Counted from the stretch's first letter, positions 1-8,109 are shown. The stretch: DNA of 12,941 nt from an uncultured Porphyromonas sp. (GCA_945965245.1 CAMFNC010000163.1:1-12941), one strand, 5' to 3'. Translations and numbers: made by a program. The notes: generated by a model not told the origin, from the sequence alone.

Positions 1-58
1 CATAAAACGCGCGCAATTTATATATAAAATGAAGTCAATTTATGCATAAAAAATCAGT

Positions 59-91
59 GCCATCTAAACCGCTGATAGAAAGTGGCTTTTT
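59..91. terminator. Possible bidirectional hairpin terminator
   Basis: GCCA (59-62) can pair with TGGC (83-86) and CT (64-65) with AG (81-82), leaving one bulged T, and five T follow on the plus strand. Read on the minus strand, the same hairpin is followed after five bases by a run of six T. It lies just downstream of the minus-strand sulfatase gene and could also end a plus-strand gene to the left of the window. The stem is short and imperfect, so this is tentative. The rest of 1-119 is AT-rich and no gene is visible in it. Confidence 0.35.
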
Positions 92-119
92 GTATCCGTT
101 TTATAGGAGAAAGTGATCG

Positions 120-1982
120 TCAATGTCCACGCTGCTGCATATCCTCCATTAACTTTTGGAGCATGGATTGCGCCTTGCGGATGCGTTGTTCTTCGCCGTT
201 TCCAGCCCGATAGACCGTACTGCGCTGCGTAAAGTTGTAAATGGAGGCTCCAGACTCATCTGCCAACCCCACCAGATTGGGGAAGGTAAAGAATGCATAC
301 TCCGCCTCTTCGGGTGCAAAGACGTTTTTACTGAATGTAAATTCCTCTGCTTGCAACCCCAAGGCATTCAATAGAGTGGCCGGCAGGTCGGTCTGTGCCG
401 CCACCTTATCGATGCGGCGTGGCTTATCCAAAACACCGCCGCTCCACAGATGCACGATGTGATAGCGCAGCAAACTTTCTGGTGTGGCATCTTCCGGATA
501 GGGATAGCCGTGGTCTGCCACAAAAACGAACAGCGTATTGCTCCACAAACGGTCATTCTGCCGCATCGTTTTAATGAAACGGTCTATGCAACCATCGGTA
601 TAGGCCACCGAATTCAGATAGGGGTCGGTGTGTGTCCGATTGGGCACATCGAACGGCTCGTGACTTGATAGCGTCAGAAAGGTATAGAAAAACGGTTGGT
701 CCGATTTATCCAGTCGAACACATTCCTCGGCCAGAAAATCGAAAGCATATTCATCTCTCACCCCCCATTTGGATGCGGCATGATGCAGTGGGAAATCCGC
801 CAAGTCGGTAATCTGCTCATAGCCGGTGCCCAAGAAATAGCTGCGCATATTGGCAAAGTCTATGTCTCCACCGTAGAGCATGTGCGTGCTGTATCCGCCG
901 GCTTTCAGTTTGGCGGCTATGGAGGGTAGCGTGCGCGACTTCTCCGAATATTCCAAAATAGAAGATGAGGGCTGCCCCGGATAGCCGCTCAATACTGCTG
1001 CCAAACCTCGGTCTGTGCGGAAGCTGGAGGCATATGTGCGAGTAAAGAGCCATGACTCTTGAGCCAATTGATCGAGCACCGGAGTAACACCCTCACGGCA
1101 TCCCAAAGCACCGAACGCATTGGCCGAAAAACTCTCCAAAATAACCATTACCACATTCGGGCGTTGCATACGCAAAATGGGGACATCCGCCTGGCTGTCC
1201 GCCACACTTCTCGGTGCATTCAGTTCACGATACAGTCGGTCGCATTCCTCTTGGTCAAAAAAAGTCGTTTCCGCTGTCAAATCCTTCTGCTGATGCAGTG
1301 TGGCCATAACGTTAAAAACGGGATTGATAGACGCCTGATTGATGTATTGGTTGGTGGAATGATAGACCATCCCCACATTGGCCGTAGAGGTATTCACACT
1401 GCTGCGCATACCCAGAAAGAGTAATCCGCCACTCAGTAATAGTGCCGGCAGCGTATGCCATTGGAATCGCCCCCGAGTCTGCGGAAAGTAACGCCCGTGA
1501 AAACGCCACAACGCCCAAAGAAGAACAGCGCTAAAGACCACAAAAATCAGACAATAGAGCAGGATAATGCCATAATCGAGGCTCGCCAGTGCATCTTTGG
1601 GCTTGGTCATATAGAGCAGGGCAGAGGCATCCATTCGGAAGTCCCAATAACCATAAAGTTCGAGGTCGATGGTATAGATATAAGCCACCACCGGCACAAT
1701 CATGGCATAGTAAACACGCAGTATGCGATCCAATACGTTGCCCCACGGCATCCAACAAGCCAAAAGGGTAATTAGCAGAGGCAGAGCTGTCAGATAGGCA
1801 GTTATCACCACATCGAGTCGCATGCCGTATAGTGGCACGCCGAGAGCCTCTGCCCAGCCGGCAGAAACCGTGCGGTTTAGATATCGAAGCATAAAAACGA
1901 GATGCTGCAACAGCATGAAACTGAGCAACGTAAAGAAAACACCCCACACATAGCGCAGGCACGAACGAGTATCGGATTGCAT
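120..1982 (-). CDS. LTA synthase/OpgB-type membrane sulfatase-fold transferase
   Basis: This 620-residue inner-membrane protein should carry its catalytic domain on the periplasmic side. About five hydrophobic segments are seen (roughly residues 12-32, 54-76, 90-107, 138-158 and 178-192), followed by an alkaline-phosphatase-superfamily domain from about 272. The expected metal and nucleophile residues are present: Glu283 (VVMVILESFS), Thr323 (SSFRTDRG), His441 (LSSHEPF) and Asp490-His491 (FVADHG). WGVRDE at 406-411 is also typical of the family. Relatives move phosphoglycerol or phosphoethanolamine from phospholipid onto lipoteichoic acid, periplasmic glucans or lipid A. A Gram-negative organism is unlikely to make LTA, so the acceptor is unknown and could be a glucan or another envelope glycan. 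The start at 1982 is the first ATG in frame. An ATG 22 bases upstream is in another frame. The gene diverges from gcvH. Confidence 0.88.
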   Translation of the reverse strand: MQSDTRSCLRYVWGVFFTLLSFMLLQHLVFMLRYLNRTVSAGWAEALGVPLYGMRLDVVITAYLTALPLLITLLACWMPWGNVLDRILRVYYAMIVPVVAYIYTIDLELYGYWDFRMDASALLYMTKPKDALASLDYGIILLYCLIFVVFSAVLLWALWRFHGRYFPQTRGRFQWHTLPALLLSGGLLFLGMRSSVNTSTANVGMVYHSTNQYINQASINPVFNVMATLHQQKDLTAETTFFDQEECDRLYRELNAPRSVADSQADVPILRMQRPNVVMVILESFSANAFGALGCREGVTPVLDQLAQESWLFTRTYASSFRTDRGLAAVLSGYPGQPSSSILEYSEKSRTLPSIAAKLKAGGYSTHMLYGGDIDFANMRSYFLGTGYEQITDLADFPLHHAASKWGVRDEYAFDFLAEECVRLDKSDQPFFYTFLTLSSHEPFDVPNRTHTDPYLNSVAYTDGCIDRFIKTMRQNDRLWSNTLFVFVADHGYPYPEDATPESLLRYHIVHLWSGGVLDKPRRIDKVAAQTDLPATLLNALGLQAEEFTFSKNVFAPEEAEYAFFTFPNLVGLADESGASIYNFTQRSTVYRAGNGEEQRIRKAQSMLQKLMEDMQQRGH

Positions 1983-2060
1983 CGTAACGTAAATCTTTGT
2001 TCATATAAACCGAGCATTCCGCTTGCAAAGCCGGGGAAGCATCGGTATCACCATTTAGCA

Positions 2061-2068
2061 CAAAGTTA
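2061..2068 (-). promoter_or_regulatory. Bacteroidota -7 box for the sulfatase gene
   Basis: On the minus strand this reads TAACTTTG, a full match to the TAnnTTTG -7 element of Bacteroidota sigma-ABfr promoters. It lies about 80 bases before the sulfatase ATG. I see no clear TTTG -33 element at the usual spacing, so the call rests on the -7 box and its position in the divergent intergenic region. Confidence 0.45.
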
Positions 2069-2164
2069 AACCGTTTTTGCAGAGTCCCTGTACATGGGCA
2101 GGATTTGGCTGGCAAGAATAGCACTCTTTTGGGGGCGGATGAGTATTGCTTTGAGGAAACTTGT

Positions 2165-2172
2165 TATCTTTG
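2165..2172 (+). promoter_or_regulatory. Bacteroidota -7 box for gcvH
   Basis: TATCTTTG is a full match to the TAnnTTTG consensus and lies 45 bases before the gcvH ATG, which would give a leader of roughly 40 bases. A TTTG at 2150-2153 is only 11 bases upstream, too close for a standard -33 element (about 19-21 bases expected), so the upstream half of the promoter is weak or absent. The bases before the ATG are A/T-rich with no Shine-Dalgarno, as is usual in this phylum. Confidence 0.55.
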
Positions 2173-2216
2173 TTTGCAAAATAAGAAATCATTATCAACC
2201 TTATTAATTCCGTAAA

Positions 2217-2597
2217 ATGAATACTCCTAAAGAACTGAAGTACAGCAAAGACCACGAGTGGGCACGCTTGGAAGGCGAATTTGTTTATGTAGGCATCACC
2301 GACTATGCTCAAAGCGAATTGGGCGAAATCGTATATGTGGACGTCCCCACCGAAGGCGAGAATCTGGATGCTGAAGAAGTATTCGGCTCTATCGAAGCTG
2401 TAAAGACTGTTTCTGACCTCATGATGCCCATTGCCGGCGAAGTAGTTGAGCTGAATGCCGAATTGGAAGATGCCCCCGAATTGGTAAACTCAGATCCCTA
2501 TGGCAAGGGTTGGATTATCAAAATCAAACCTGCCGATGCAGCTGCTATGGACAGCATGCTTAGCGCAGACGAATACAATAATTTGATTGCCCAATAA
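2217..2597 (+). CDS. gcvH: Glycine cleavage system H protein
   Basis: This is the lipoyl carrier of the cytoplasmic glycine cleavage complex. Its lipoyl-lysine arm accepts the aminomethyl group from the P protein (GcvP) and presents it to the T and L proteins. At 126 residues it has the usual length. It shows the conserved start KYSKDHEWARLEG, the GITDYAQSELGEIVYVDVP strand and the lipoylation site SIEAVKTVSD, with Lys63 as the expected attachment point. The C-terminal YGKGWIIKIKP also fits the family. No gcvT, gcvP or lpd is in the window. The stop is two bases before purE, so the two genes are probably cotranscribed from the -7 box at 2165. Confidence 0.97.
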   Translation: MNTPKELKYSKDHEWARLEGEFVYVGITDYAQSELGEIVYVDVPTEGENLDAEEVFGSIEAVKTVSDLMMPIAGEVVELNAELEDAPELVNSDPYGKGWIIKIKPADAAAMDSMLSADEYNNLIAQ

Positions 2598-2599
2598 TC

Positions 2600-3109
2600 A
2601 TGCCTGCGCCACGCGTTAGCATCATCATGGGCAGCACCTCCGATTTGTCCATCATGGAAAAGGCTGCCAAACGGCTGGATGCCATGGCTGTACCTTTCGA
2701 AATGCTGGCTCTATCGGCTCATCGCACCCCGGAAGAGGTGCGCGAGTTTGCCTTGGGTGCCGAAGCTCGGGGCGTGCAGGTTATTATTGCCGGAGCCGGT
2801 ATGGCAGCTCACCTCTGTGGGGTGATTGCTTCCATGACCTCCCTGCCGGTGATCGGCGTGCCCATAGATGCCACTCTCAAAGGGATGGATGCCCTTCTGG
2901 CCATCGTGCAGATGCCGCCGGGAATCCCCGTAGCCACAGTGGGTATCAATGCTGCCGAAAACGCCGCTTTGCTGGCAATGCAGATGTTGGCTACCGGCGA
3001 TAAAGAACTGGCCGGACGCTTGGCAGCGCACAAGGAAAGCCTCAAAGAAAAAGTGGTCAAAGCCAATGCCGAATTGGCAAGCGTGAAATACGCACACAAA
3101 ACCAACTAA
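2600..3109 (+). CDS. purE: N5-carboxyaminoimidazole ribonucleotide mutase
   Basis: PurE class I converts N5-CAIR to CAIR in de novo purine synthesis. The 169-residue protein shows GSTSD (11-15) for the phosphate site, SAHRTP (39-44) with the probable catalytic His41, AGAGMAAHL (64-72), LPVIGVP (82-88) and IVQMPPGIPVAT (102-113). Class I enzymes commonly read GAGGAAHLPG; here Met68 replaces the second Gly of the Gly-Gly pair and Cys73 replaces Pro. Met at this place also occurs, as I recall, in other Bacteroidales. No purK is in the window. Translation is probably coupled to gcvH, two bases upstream. Confidence 0.95.
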   Translation: MPAPRVSIIMGSTSDLSIMEKAAKRLDAMAVPFEMLALSAHRTPEEVREFALGAEARGVQVIIAGAGMAAHLCGVIASMTSLPVIGVPIDATLKGMDALLAIVQMPPGIPVATVGINAAENAALLAMQMLATGDKELAGRLAAHKESLKEKVVKANAELASVKYAHKTN

Positions 3110-3160
3110 GGTCTTTCTTGGCATTGCGCCAACCCATTCGCTTAAACGAAAAAACAACCA

Positions 3161-3219
3161 TTGCCGGCTACATGCCACGTCGCCCCTTCTCATGGGTCAG
3201 ACATGGGTGTAGCCGGTAA
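3161..3219 (+). promoter_or_regulatory. Long hairpin directly upstream of ispG
   Basis: TTGCCGGCTACA (3161-3172) pairs with TGTAGCCGGTAA (3208-3219) over 12 positions, with one G-U pair at 3163/3217. The 35-base loop contains CATGGG twice (3191-3196 and 3202-3207). The stem ends six bases before the annotated ispG ATG at 3226, with ATTTT directly after it. It could be a terminator or attenuator between purE and ispG, or it could control access to the ispG start. I do not recognise it as a known riboswitch class. Confidence 0.55.
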
Positions 3220-3225
3220 CATTTT

Positions 3226-5010
3226 ATGCTATCTCATACATACATGATGTATTCACCTCAACCATGTAAATATGTGCGCCGCCCCTCTTTGGTCGTTCCG
3301 GTGGGAAATATCGCAGTAGGCGGTCAGAACCCTATTGTAATCCAATCCATGGCTTCGGTTTCCACCATGGCCACAGAAACAGCTGTGGCGCAGGCCAAAC
3401 GCATCTTGGATGCCGGTGCAGGCATCGTACGCTATACGGCTCAGGGAGTCAAGGAAGCGCAAAACCTGGCTCATATCCGTGCCGGACTGGATGCTATGGG
3501 CTATCGCCAACCTTTGGTGGCCGATATTCACTTCAATCCTCATGCCGCCGATGCCGCTCTGGATACGGTGGAGAAAGTTCGCATCAATCCGGGCAACTTC
3601 GTGGATACTCGCAACCATACGGGAGATTGGACGGCAGAAGAATTTGACCGATACCATCTTCTGGTACAAGAGCGGTTTGGCGCCTTCGTGGACAAAGCCA
3701 AACGGCTCGGCCGCACCATCCGCATCGGAGTCAATCACGGTTCGCTGAGCGAACGCATGGTGCAGCGTTACGGCGATACGCCGGAGGGTATGGTGCAGAG
3801 CTGTTTGGAGTTTCTGGATGTGTGTGTGGCGCACGAATTTGACCGCATCATCATTTCCATGAAATCGTCCAATACCATAGTCATGACCGAGGCTGTTCGG
3901 CTATTGGAGCGCAGACTGCGTGAAGGGGGCTATCCGCCTTATCCCTTCCATCTGGGCGTTACCGAAGCCGGTGAAGGCGAAGACGGTCGCATCAAAAGCG
4001 CAGTGGGCATCGGAGCATTATTGGCAGACGGTTTGGGCGATACCATTCGCGTATCGCTGAGCGAGGAGCCGGAATATGAAGTGCCCGTGGCCTTTGCTCT
4101 GCGTGACTATATGATGCAGCGGCAGGACTGCAATATGGACACCGATGATATGCCGGATGCCGAAGCCTATCAACGTCTGTGTGCTCCAGGCAGACAAGAT
4201 ACCTTTGTGGTAAACGGTCTGGTGGGCGGTGGATGCAAACCTTGTGTGGTGACACGTCAGCCTGTCATGGAATGTGATGGCGAGCCACAGCCCGATTTCT
4301 ATTTCGATGGCTGCACCCTCACGGATCCTCATAGCGGCAAATCCATAACCACCTATACATGGGATGCCACACAAGAATTGTCGGATAACGACGTGAATAC
4401 CCTCCGCCAAAATCCGGAAATGGTTATTCTGCTTAGTGCCGATGGTGCTAATCCCGTGGCAGAATGGCGTTTGGGTTATGCACGTCTGCGCCGTAAGGAA
4501 ATCAAACAGCCCATCATACTCTGCCACCGCTATCGGAATGTCAGTGCCGATGAGTATCGCCTATTTGCCGCTGCCGATGCCGGTTCCATTCTGTTGGACG
4601 GATGGGCAAATGGGCTGATGTTGGAGGCCGACATGCCGAATGCCACCGCTGTGGAAACGGTCACACAGCTGGCCATCTTGCAGGCATCGCGCCTGCGTAT
4701 GAGTAAAACGGAGTATATCAGTTGCCCGAGTTGCGGCCGCACGTTATATGACATACAAACCACCATCGCCAAAATCAAAGCCGCCACTTCGCACCTCAAG
4801 GGGCTTAAGATCGGCATCATGGGTTGCATTGTAAATGGTCCCGGCGAGATGGCGGATGCCGATTACGGTTATGTGGGCGGAAGTCCCGGTACCATAGACC
4901 TCTACAAACAGCGCGAATGCGTGCGCCGAGGCATACCTGAAGCCCAGGCCGTGCAGGAGTTGATAACACTCATCAAACAGAATAACGACTGGCAGTCCTC
5001 CGAAAACTAA
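3226..5010 (+). CDS. ispG: 4-hydroxy-3-methylbut-2-en-1-yl diphosphate synthase, long form
   Basis: IspG (GcpE) is a 4Fe-4S enzyme of the MEP isoprenoid pathway that reduces MEcPP to HMBPP. The protein has 594 residues, far longer than the roughly 370-residue E. coli enzyme. This is the three-domain architecture known from plants, Chlamydiae and Bacteroidota. The TIM barrel (about 17-285) has IQSMASVSTM, VADIHFNP and KVRINPGNF. An extra domain follows (about 290-480), then the Fe-S domain (485-590). Cluster ligands are Cys500 and Cys503 (CPSCGRT), Cys534 and Glu541 (MGCIVNGPGE). The start is uncertain: ATG codons at 3244 and 3247 are also in frame and lie further from the upstream hairpin. 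The gene precedes dut by 13 bases. Confidence 0.96.
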   Translation: MLSHTYMMYSPQPCKYVRRPSLVVPVGNIAVGGQNPIVIQSMASVSTMATETAVAQAKRILDAGAGIVRYTAQGVKEAQNLAHIRAGLDAMGYRQPLVADIHFNPHAADAALDTVEKVRINPGNFVDTRNHTGDWTAEEFDRYHLLVQERFGAFVDKAKRLGRTIRIGVNHGSLSERMVQRYGDTPEGMVQSCLEFLDVCVAHEFDRIIISMKSSNTIVMTEAVRLLERRLREGGYPPYPFHLGVTEAGEGEDGRIKSAVGIGALLADGLGDTIRVSLSEEPEYEVPVAFALRDYMMQRQDCNMDTDDMPDAEAYQRLCAPGRQDTFVVNGLVGGGCKPCVVTRQPVMECDGEPQPDFYFDGCTLTDPHSGKSITTYTWDATQELSDNDVNTLRQNPEMVILLSADGANPVAEWRLGYARLRRKEIKQPIILCHRYRNVSADEYRLFAAADAGSILLDGWANGLMLEADMPNATAVETVTQLAILQASRLRMSKTEYISCPSCGRTLYDIQTTIAKIKAATSHLKGLKIGIMGCIVNGPGEMADADYGYVGGSPGTIDLYKQRECVRRGIPEAQAVQELITLIKQNNDWQSSEN

Positions 5011-5023
5011 CTCCGAAATAATT

Positions 5024-5479
5024 ATGTCTATAACATCATCTGTATTATCCGTTTGCGTGGTCAATCGCTCGCACCATGCACTGCCCAAATATGCCACAGC
5101 GGCTTCAGCCGGCATGGATTTGCGTGCCTATATCGACCAACCTGTTGTGCTGCAACCTATGCAACGCATGCTAATCCCCACCGGACTATACCTTGCCCTG
5201 CCCGATGGCTACGAAGCGCAAATCCGACCGCGCAGCGGTCTGGCCATGAAGCACGGCATCACGGTGCTGAACAGCCCTGGAACCATCGATGCCGACTATC
5301 GGGGTGAAATCCGCGTGCTCTTGGTCAATCTATCCGATACCCCTTTTGAAATTGCCGACGGCGAACGCATTGCCCAAATGGTGGTGGCTCGTCATGAGCA
5401 TGTGGTCTGGCAACCGGTGGTGGCTCTGGACGATACCGAGCGCGGTGCCGGTGGTTTCGGACATACGGGAAAGCATTGA
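5024..5479 (+). CDS. dut: Deoxyuridine 5'-triphosphate nucleotidohydrolase (trimeric dUTPase)
   Basis: The enzyme hydrolyses dUTP to dUMP and diphosphate, keeping uracil out of DNA and supplying dTMP synthesis. At 151 residues it has the usual length, and all five motifs of the trimeric family are visible: I, ASAGMDLRA (27-35); II, RPRSGLA (68-74); III, NSPGTIDADYRGE (83-95), with the catalytic Asp and the Tyr that contacts the sugar; IV, ERIAQMVV (114-121); V, RGAGGFGHTG (140-149), with the Phe that stacks on uracil. The gene starts 13 bases after ispG and is followed by a new -7 box, so it probably ends the first transcription unit. Confidence 0.97.
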   Translation: MSITSSVLSVCVVNRSHHALPKYATAASAGMDLRAYIDQPVVLQPMQRMLIPTGLYLALPDGYEAQIRPRSGLAMKHGITVLNSPGTIDADYRGEIRVLLVNLSDTPFEIADGERIAQMVVARHEHVVWQPVVALDDTERGAGGFGHTGKH

Positions 5480-5487
5480 AAAAGCGT

Positions 5488-5495
5488 TATATTTG
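5488..5495 (+). promoter_or_regulatory. Bacteroidota -7 box before the TPR gene
   Basis: TATATTTG matches the TAnnTTTG -7 consensus and lies in the 65-base dut/TPR gap. Initiation about five to eight bases downstream would make the transcript begin almost at the hairpin at 5505-5522. No good TTTG lies at -33 spacing (the nearest is TTTC at 5455), so the call is moderate. It would drive the four-gene block 5545-10336 separately from the upstream genes. Confidence 0.45.
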
Positions 5496-5504
5496 TGTAT
5501 AGAA

Positions 5505-5522
5505 GCCCGAGAACTATCGGGC
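5505..5522 (+). promoter_or_regulatory. Small perfect hairpin in the leader of the TPR gene
   Basis: GCCCGA (5505-5510) and TCGGGC (5517-5522) form a perfect 6-bp GC-rich stem with a six-base loop. No T-run follows, so it is not a standard intrinsic terminator for dut. Placed just after the putative -7 box, it could be a 5' stabilising hairpin or a translational control element for the TPR operon. Confidence 0.45.
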
Positions 5523-5544
5523 ATCACACACGAATAATATAATT

Positions 5545-7269
5545 ATGCACAAAATAAAACTCTTTTTGATGGTCGCCGCTATGCTGATGACGGTTTCCGC
5601 TATGGCGCAGCAGAACCCATCGCAGTCGGATAAATTTAACACCTATTTCTATCAGGGTATTTCGGCAGCCAATCAACGGAATTATGCCGAAGCTTTCGAC
5701 TTATTGACTCATTGCTATCGCTTGGACTCCACCAATGCGGCCTTGCAATATCAACTATCCCGCCTCTATTACGGCATGGATGACGCAGCCAAATCCACCT
5801 CTCTCTTGGAAGGCGCTTACCAAGCCGAGCCTAATAATTTGGTCTATGCCGAAGGATTGGCCACGATTTATACCAACCAAAATCAATTCGACAAAGCCAT
5901 AGCCATCTACCAAAAGCTACAGAAAGCATATCCCACACAGGAAAATCCGGGTATGCGACTGGCCGACCTATACAGCCGCAGCGGCGATATAGACCAGGCA
6001 TTGGCAGAATATACCCGCCTGCAAAAGGAATTTGCCGATTCTCCTTCCGACCATTTCAGATACATCGGCATCAAAGGACAACTGTATAAAATGGCTCGGC
6101 GTGATAAGGAATTGGTGCGCGAGTATCAATCTCTGATAAAACAATATCCCAATGTGCCGGAGTTTGCCTATCGACTGTCGGATGTATATCTGGAAAACGA
6201 ACAACCGGCTGAGGCTCGAAAGCTATTGGATGAACTGGGAGCCAAAGGGTATGACGATGCCCAATATCACATGGCTCGGTTCAGATACTTCCGCACTGTC
6301 GAAGACCGTGAATCCATGCGCCGCGAAATGGCGGTGGTCTTCGATGACAAAGAGATGCCGATGGAGGACAAAATGAGACTTCAAATGGCTCTGGTACAGC
6401 AGGATTTGGATGCCGAGGGAAAGCCAAAGCCGGAATACAACCCTCTTTGGGAACGCATTATGGCAGAATATCCGGAAGAAGCCTCCCCTAAAATGGCATA
6501 CGCTCAAGTTTTGGACATTCAGGGCAATTCGGCTCGTGCACAAGAGATGATGACAGCTCTGGTACGGAAAGACCCCTCTAACATATTGGCATGGGATTAT
6601 CTGGTCAATGAAGCTATCCGCCGTATGGATTACGATGCCATTATATCCCGAAGCCTTGACGCTCTCCGACATATCCCCGAAAGAGCATCCTATTATATCT
6701 ATGCCGCAAGTGCTTATGTGGAGAAAAAACGCACACCGGAGGCCAAAGCCCTATTGCAGAAAGCGCTCGGTGCTCTACCTTCCGAAGATGGAGAGGGGCT
6801 GGCGGAAGTCTATGGGTTTCTGGGTTCAATGGAAGGAGATGCCGGCAACATCCAAAAGATGTATGAGTATTACGACAAAGCTCTCACGCACGATGCCAAT
6901 AACGCTTCCGTACTCAACAACTACGCCTATGAACTGACCAAGGACAAGGGCAATATGGCCAAAGCAGAGCGCATGGCGGCATTGGCTGTCAAATTAGCTC
7001 CGGACGTACCCACGTTTCTGGATACATACGGTTGGGTCTTTTTCTGTAAGGGCAGTTTCTCTCTGGCCAAGCTGTACATACAGAAGGCAGTGGATTTGAC
7101 CGAAAATGAACCGGATGCCGATATTTTGGAGCACTTGGGCGATGTGTATGCCTGTATGGGAGATATGGAGCAAGCCTTGATATATTGGCAGAAAGCTCGG
7201 CAGGTAGGCAAAGGCTCCGACCTCCTCGACAAGAAAATCAAAGAAAAGAAATATCTTGCTCCCCGATAA
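5545..7269 (+). CDS. Periplasmic tetratricopeptide-repeat protein
   Basis: The 574-residue protein starts with a Sec signal peptide (residues 1-21, cleavage near AMA/QQ). No lipobox Cys is seen, so it should be soluble in the periplasm. The rest is almost entirely helical TPR repeats, beginning near residue 34 (NYAEAFDLLTHCYRLDSTN), continuing with NQFDKAIAIYQKLQKAYP and GDIDQALAEYTRLQKEF, and ending with a well-formed C-terminal set. There LDTYGWVFFCKGSFSLAKLY and HLGDVYACMGDMEQALIYW resemble the C-terminal repeats of proteobacterial TPR proteins encoded beside lolB. TPR proteins are scaffolds; no catalytic motif is seen. The stop is three bases before the LolB-like lipoprotein gene, which points to a shared role in outer-membrane biogenesis or hydrolase control. 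The exact function is unknown. Confidence 0.9.
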   Translation: MHKIKLFLMVAAMLMTVSAMAQQNPSQSDKFNTYFYQGISAANQRNYAEAFDLLTHCYRLDSTNAALQYQLSRLYYGMDDAAKSTSLLEGAYQAEPNNLVYAEGLATIYTNQNQFDKAIAIYQKLQKAYPTQENPGMRLADLYSRSGDIDQALAEYTRLQKEFADSPSDHFRYIGIKGQLYKMARRDKELVREYQSLIKQYPNVPEFAYRLSDVYLENEQPAEARKLLDELGAKGYDDAQYHMARFRYFRTVEDRESMRREMAVVFDDKEMPMEDKMRLQMALVQQDLDAEGKPKPEYNPLWERIMAEYPEEASPKMAYAQVLDIQGNSARAQEMMTALVRKDPSNILAWDYLVNEAIRRMDYDAIISRSLDALRHIPERASYYIYAASAYVEKKRTPEAKALLQKALGALPSEDGEGLAEVYGFLGSMEGDAGNIQKMYEYYDKALTHDANNASVLNNYAYELTKDKGNMAKAERMAALAVKLAPDVPTFLDTYGWVFFCKGSFSLAKLYIQKAVDLTENEPDADILEHLGDVYACMGDMEQALIYWQKARQVGKGSDLLDKKIKEKKYLAPR

Positions 7270-7272
7270 TTT

Positions 7273-8109
7273 ATGAAACCCCAAACGATATCATACATTT
7301 TATTTATAGCCACCGTGCTTTTCCTGACCGGATGTGGCGTTCACAGACAGAGTGCGCCTGCCGCTGTGAGTGTGGGCAACACCGTCATCCGGAGCGAACG
7401 TGATTTCATTTCCGTGCTCAACCAAAATGACCAATTCGGAAGTCTGCGCACATCGGCGGATGCAGAAATCAAGATGCCGAACAAATCTTTTTCCTCCAGA
7501 GTCAATCTGACCATCGTGCGAGGTAAGGGTATTCGAATGATTTTGATACCTCTGCCGTTTGTGGAACTGGGGCGCATCTGGATTACCCCTACCGGAGTGA
7601 CGGCTACGGATGCCATTCATAAATATTATGCCGAACTGTCTTATGCCGAATTGTCTAAAGAGCTGGGCATGCCGATAGACTACGAGTCGCTGGAGAGTCT
7701 TCTCTGTGGTCGTTTGTTCACCCCAGAACATCCGAAAGGCAATCCGTTGGATTATTTCCGCTTTTCCCAAACGACCCCTTCTTCCATTGTCTATCCGGGT
7801 CAAAATGCTGAGTACCAGTTCTCCATGAATACCTCCGGACGCATCGGTTCGGCCTACGCCATCACAAAGACATCCGATAGGGCTTCTGTGCTATGGAAGT
7901 ATGACCAATACCAAAATTCCTTTCCGCTGATGCAGACTGTGGTGCTGAACCGATTAAAAGGCAAAAAAGACTCCGTGCGCATAACCCTGCAAATGGATGA
8001 TGCCGACAGTGAAGCGGTAGATGCAACACTGGTCGAGCCCAAAGTGAAGTCCAATTATCAGCGTATCTCATTGCCGGTACTGAAACAAATGATTAAAAAC
8101 TTATTGTAG
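7273..8109 (+). CDS. DUF4292 lipoprotein, LolB-like
   Basis: The 278-residue protein has a lipoprotein signal with lipobox LTGC, giving Cys21 as the acylated residue. It appears rich in beta strands and carries the pattern I recognise from DUF4292: RVNLTIVRGKGIRMILIPL, then GRIWITPTGVTATDAIHKYY, then ESLLCGRLF. As I recall, this family falls in the LolA/LolB superfamily, and the order of these elements mirrors LolB. The hydrophobic IPLPFVELG segment could correspond to the LolB protruding loop that inserts lipoproteins into the outer membrane. Its likely role is outer-membrane lipoprotein reception or insertion; this is inferred, not shown. It sits between the TPR gene (gap of three bases) and the EnvC-like gene (one base shared). 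Confidence 0.82.
   Translation: MKPQTISYILFIATVLFLTGCGVHRQSAPAAVSVGNTVIRSERDFISVLNQNDQFGSLRTSADAEIKMPNKSFSSRVNLTIVRGKGIRMILIPLPFVELGRIWITPTGVTATDAIHKYYAELSYAELSKELGMPIDYESLESLLCGRLFTPEHPKGNPLDYFRFSQTTPSSIVYPGQNAEYQFSMNTSGRIGSAYAITKTSDRASVLWKYDQYQNSFPLMQTVVLNRLKGKKDSVRITLQMDDADSEAVDATLVEPKVKSNYQRISLPVLKQMIKNLL

Noticed and set aside
1531..2124. 197-codon minus-strand frame overlapping the sulfatase start
   Set aside because: It overlaps the N-terminal coding part of the sulfatase gene on the same strand in another frame; the composition is Cys/Arg/His-rich and no family is recognised.
2711..3193. 160-codon minus-strand frame over purE
   Set aside because: It is antisense to purE; the His/Gly-rich translation has no family resemblance.
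4018..4527. 169-codon minus-strand frame inside ispG
   Set aside because: It is antisense to a well-supported gene and has no recognisable motif; it is a codon-usage shadow.
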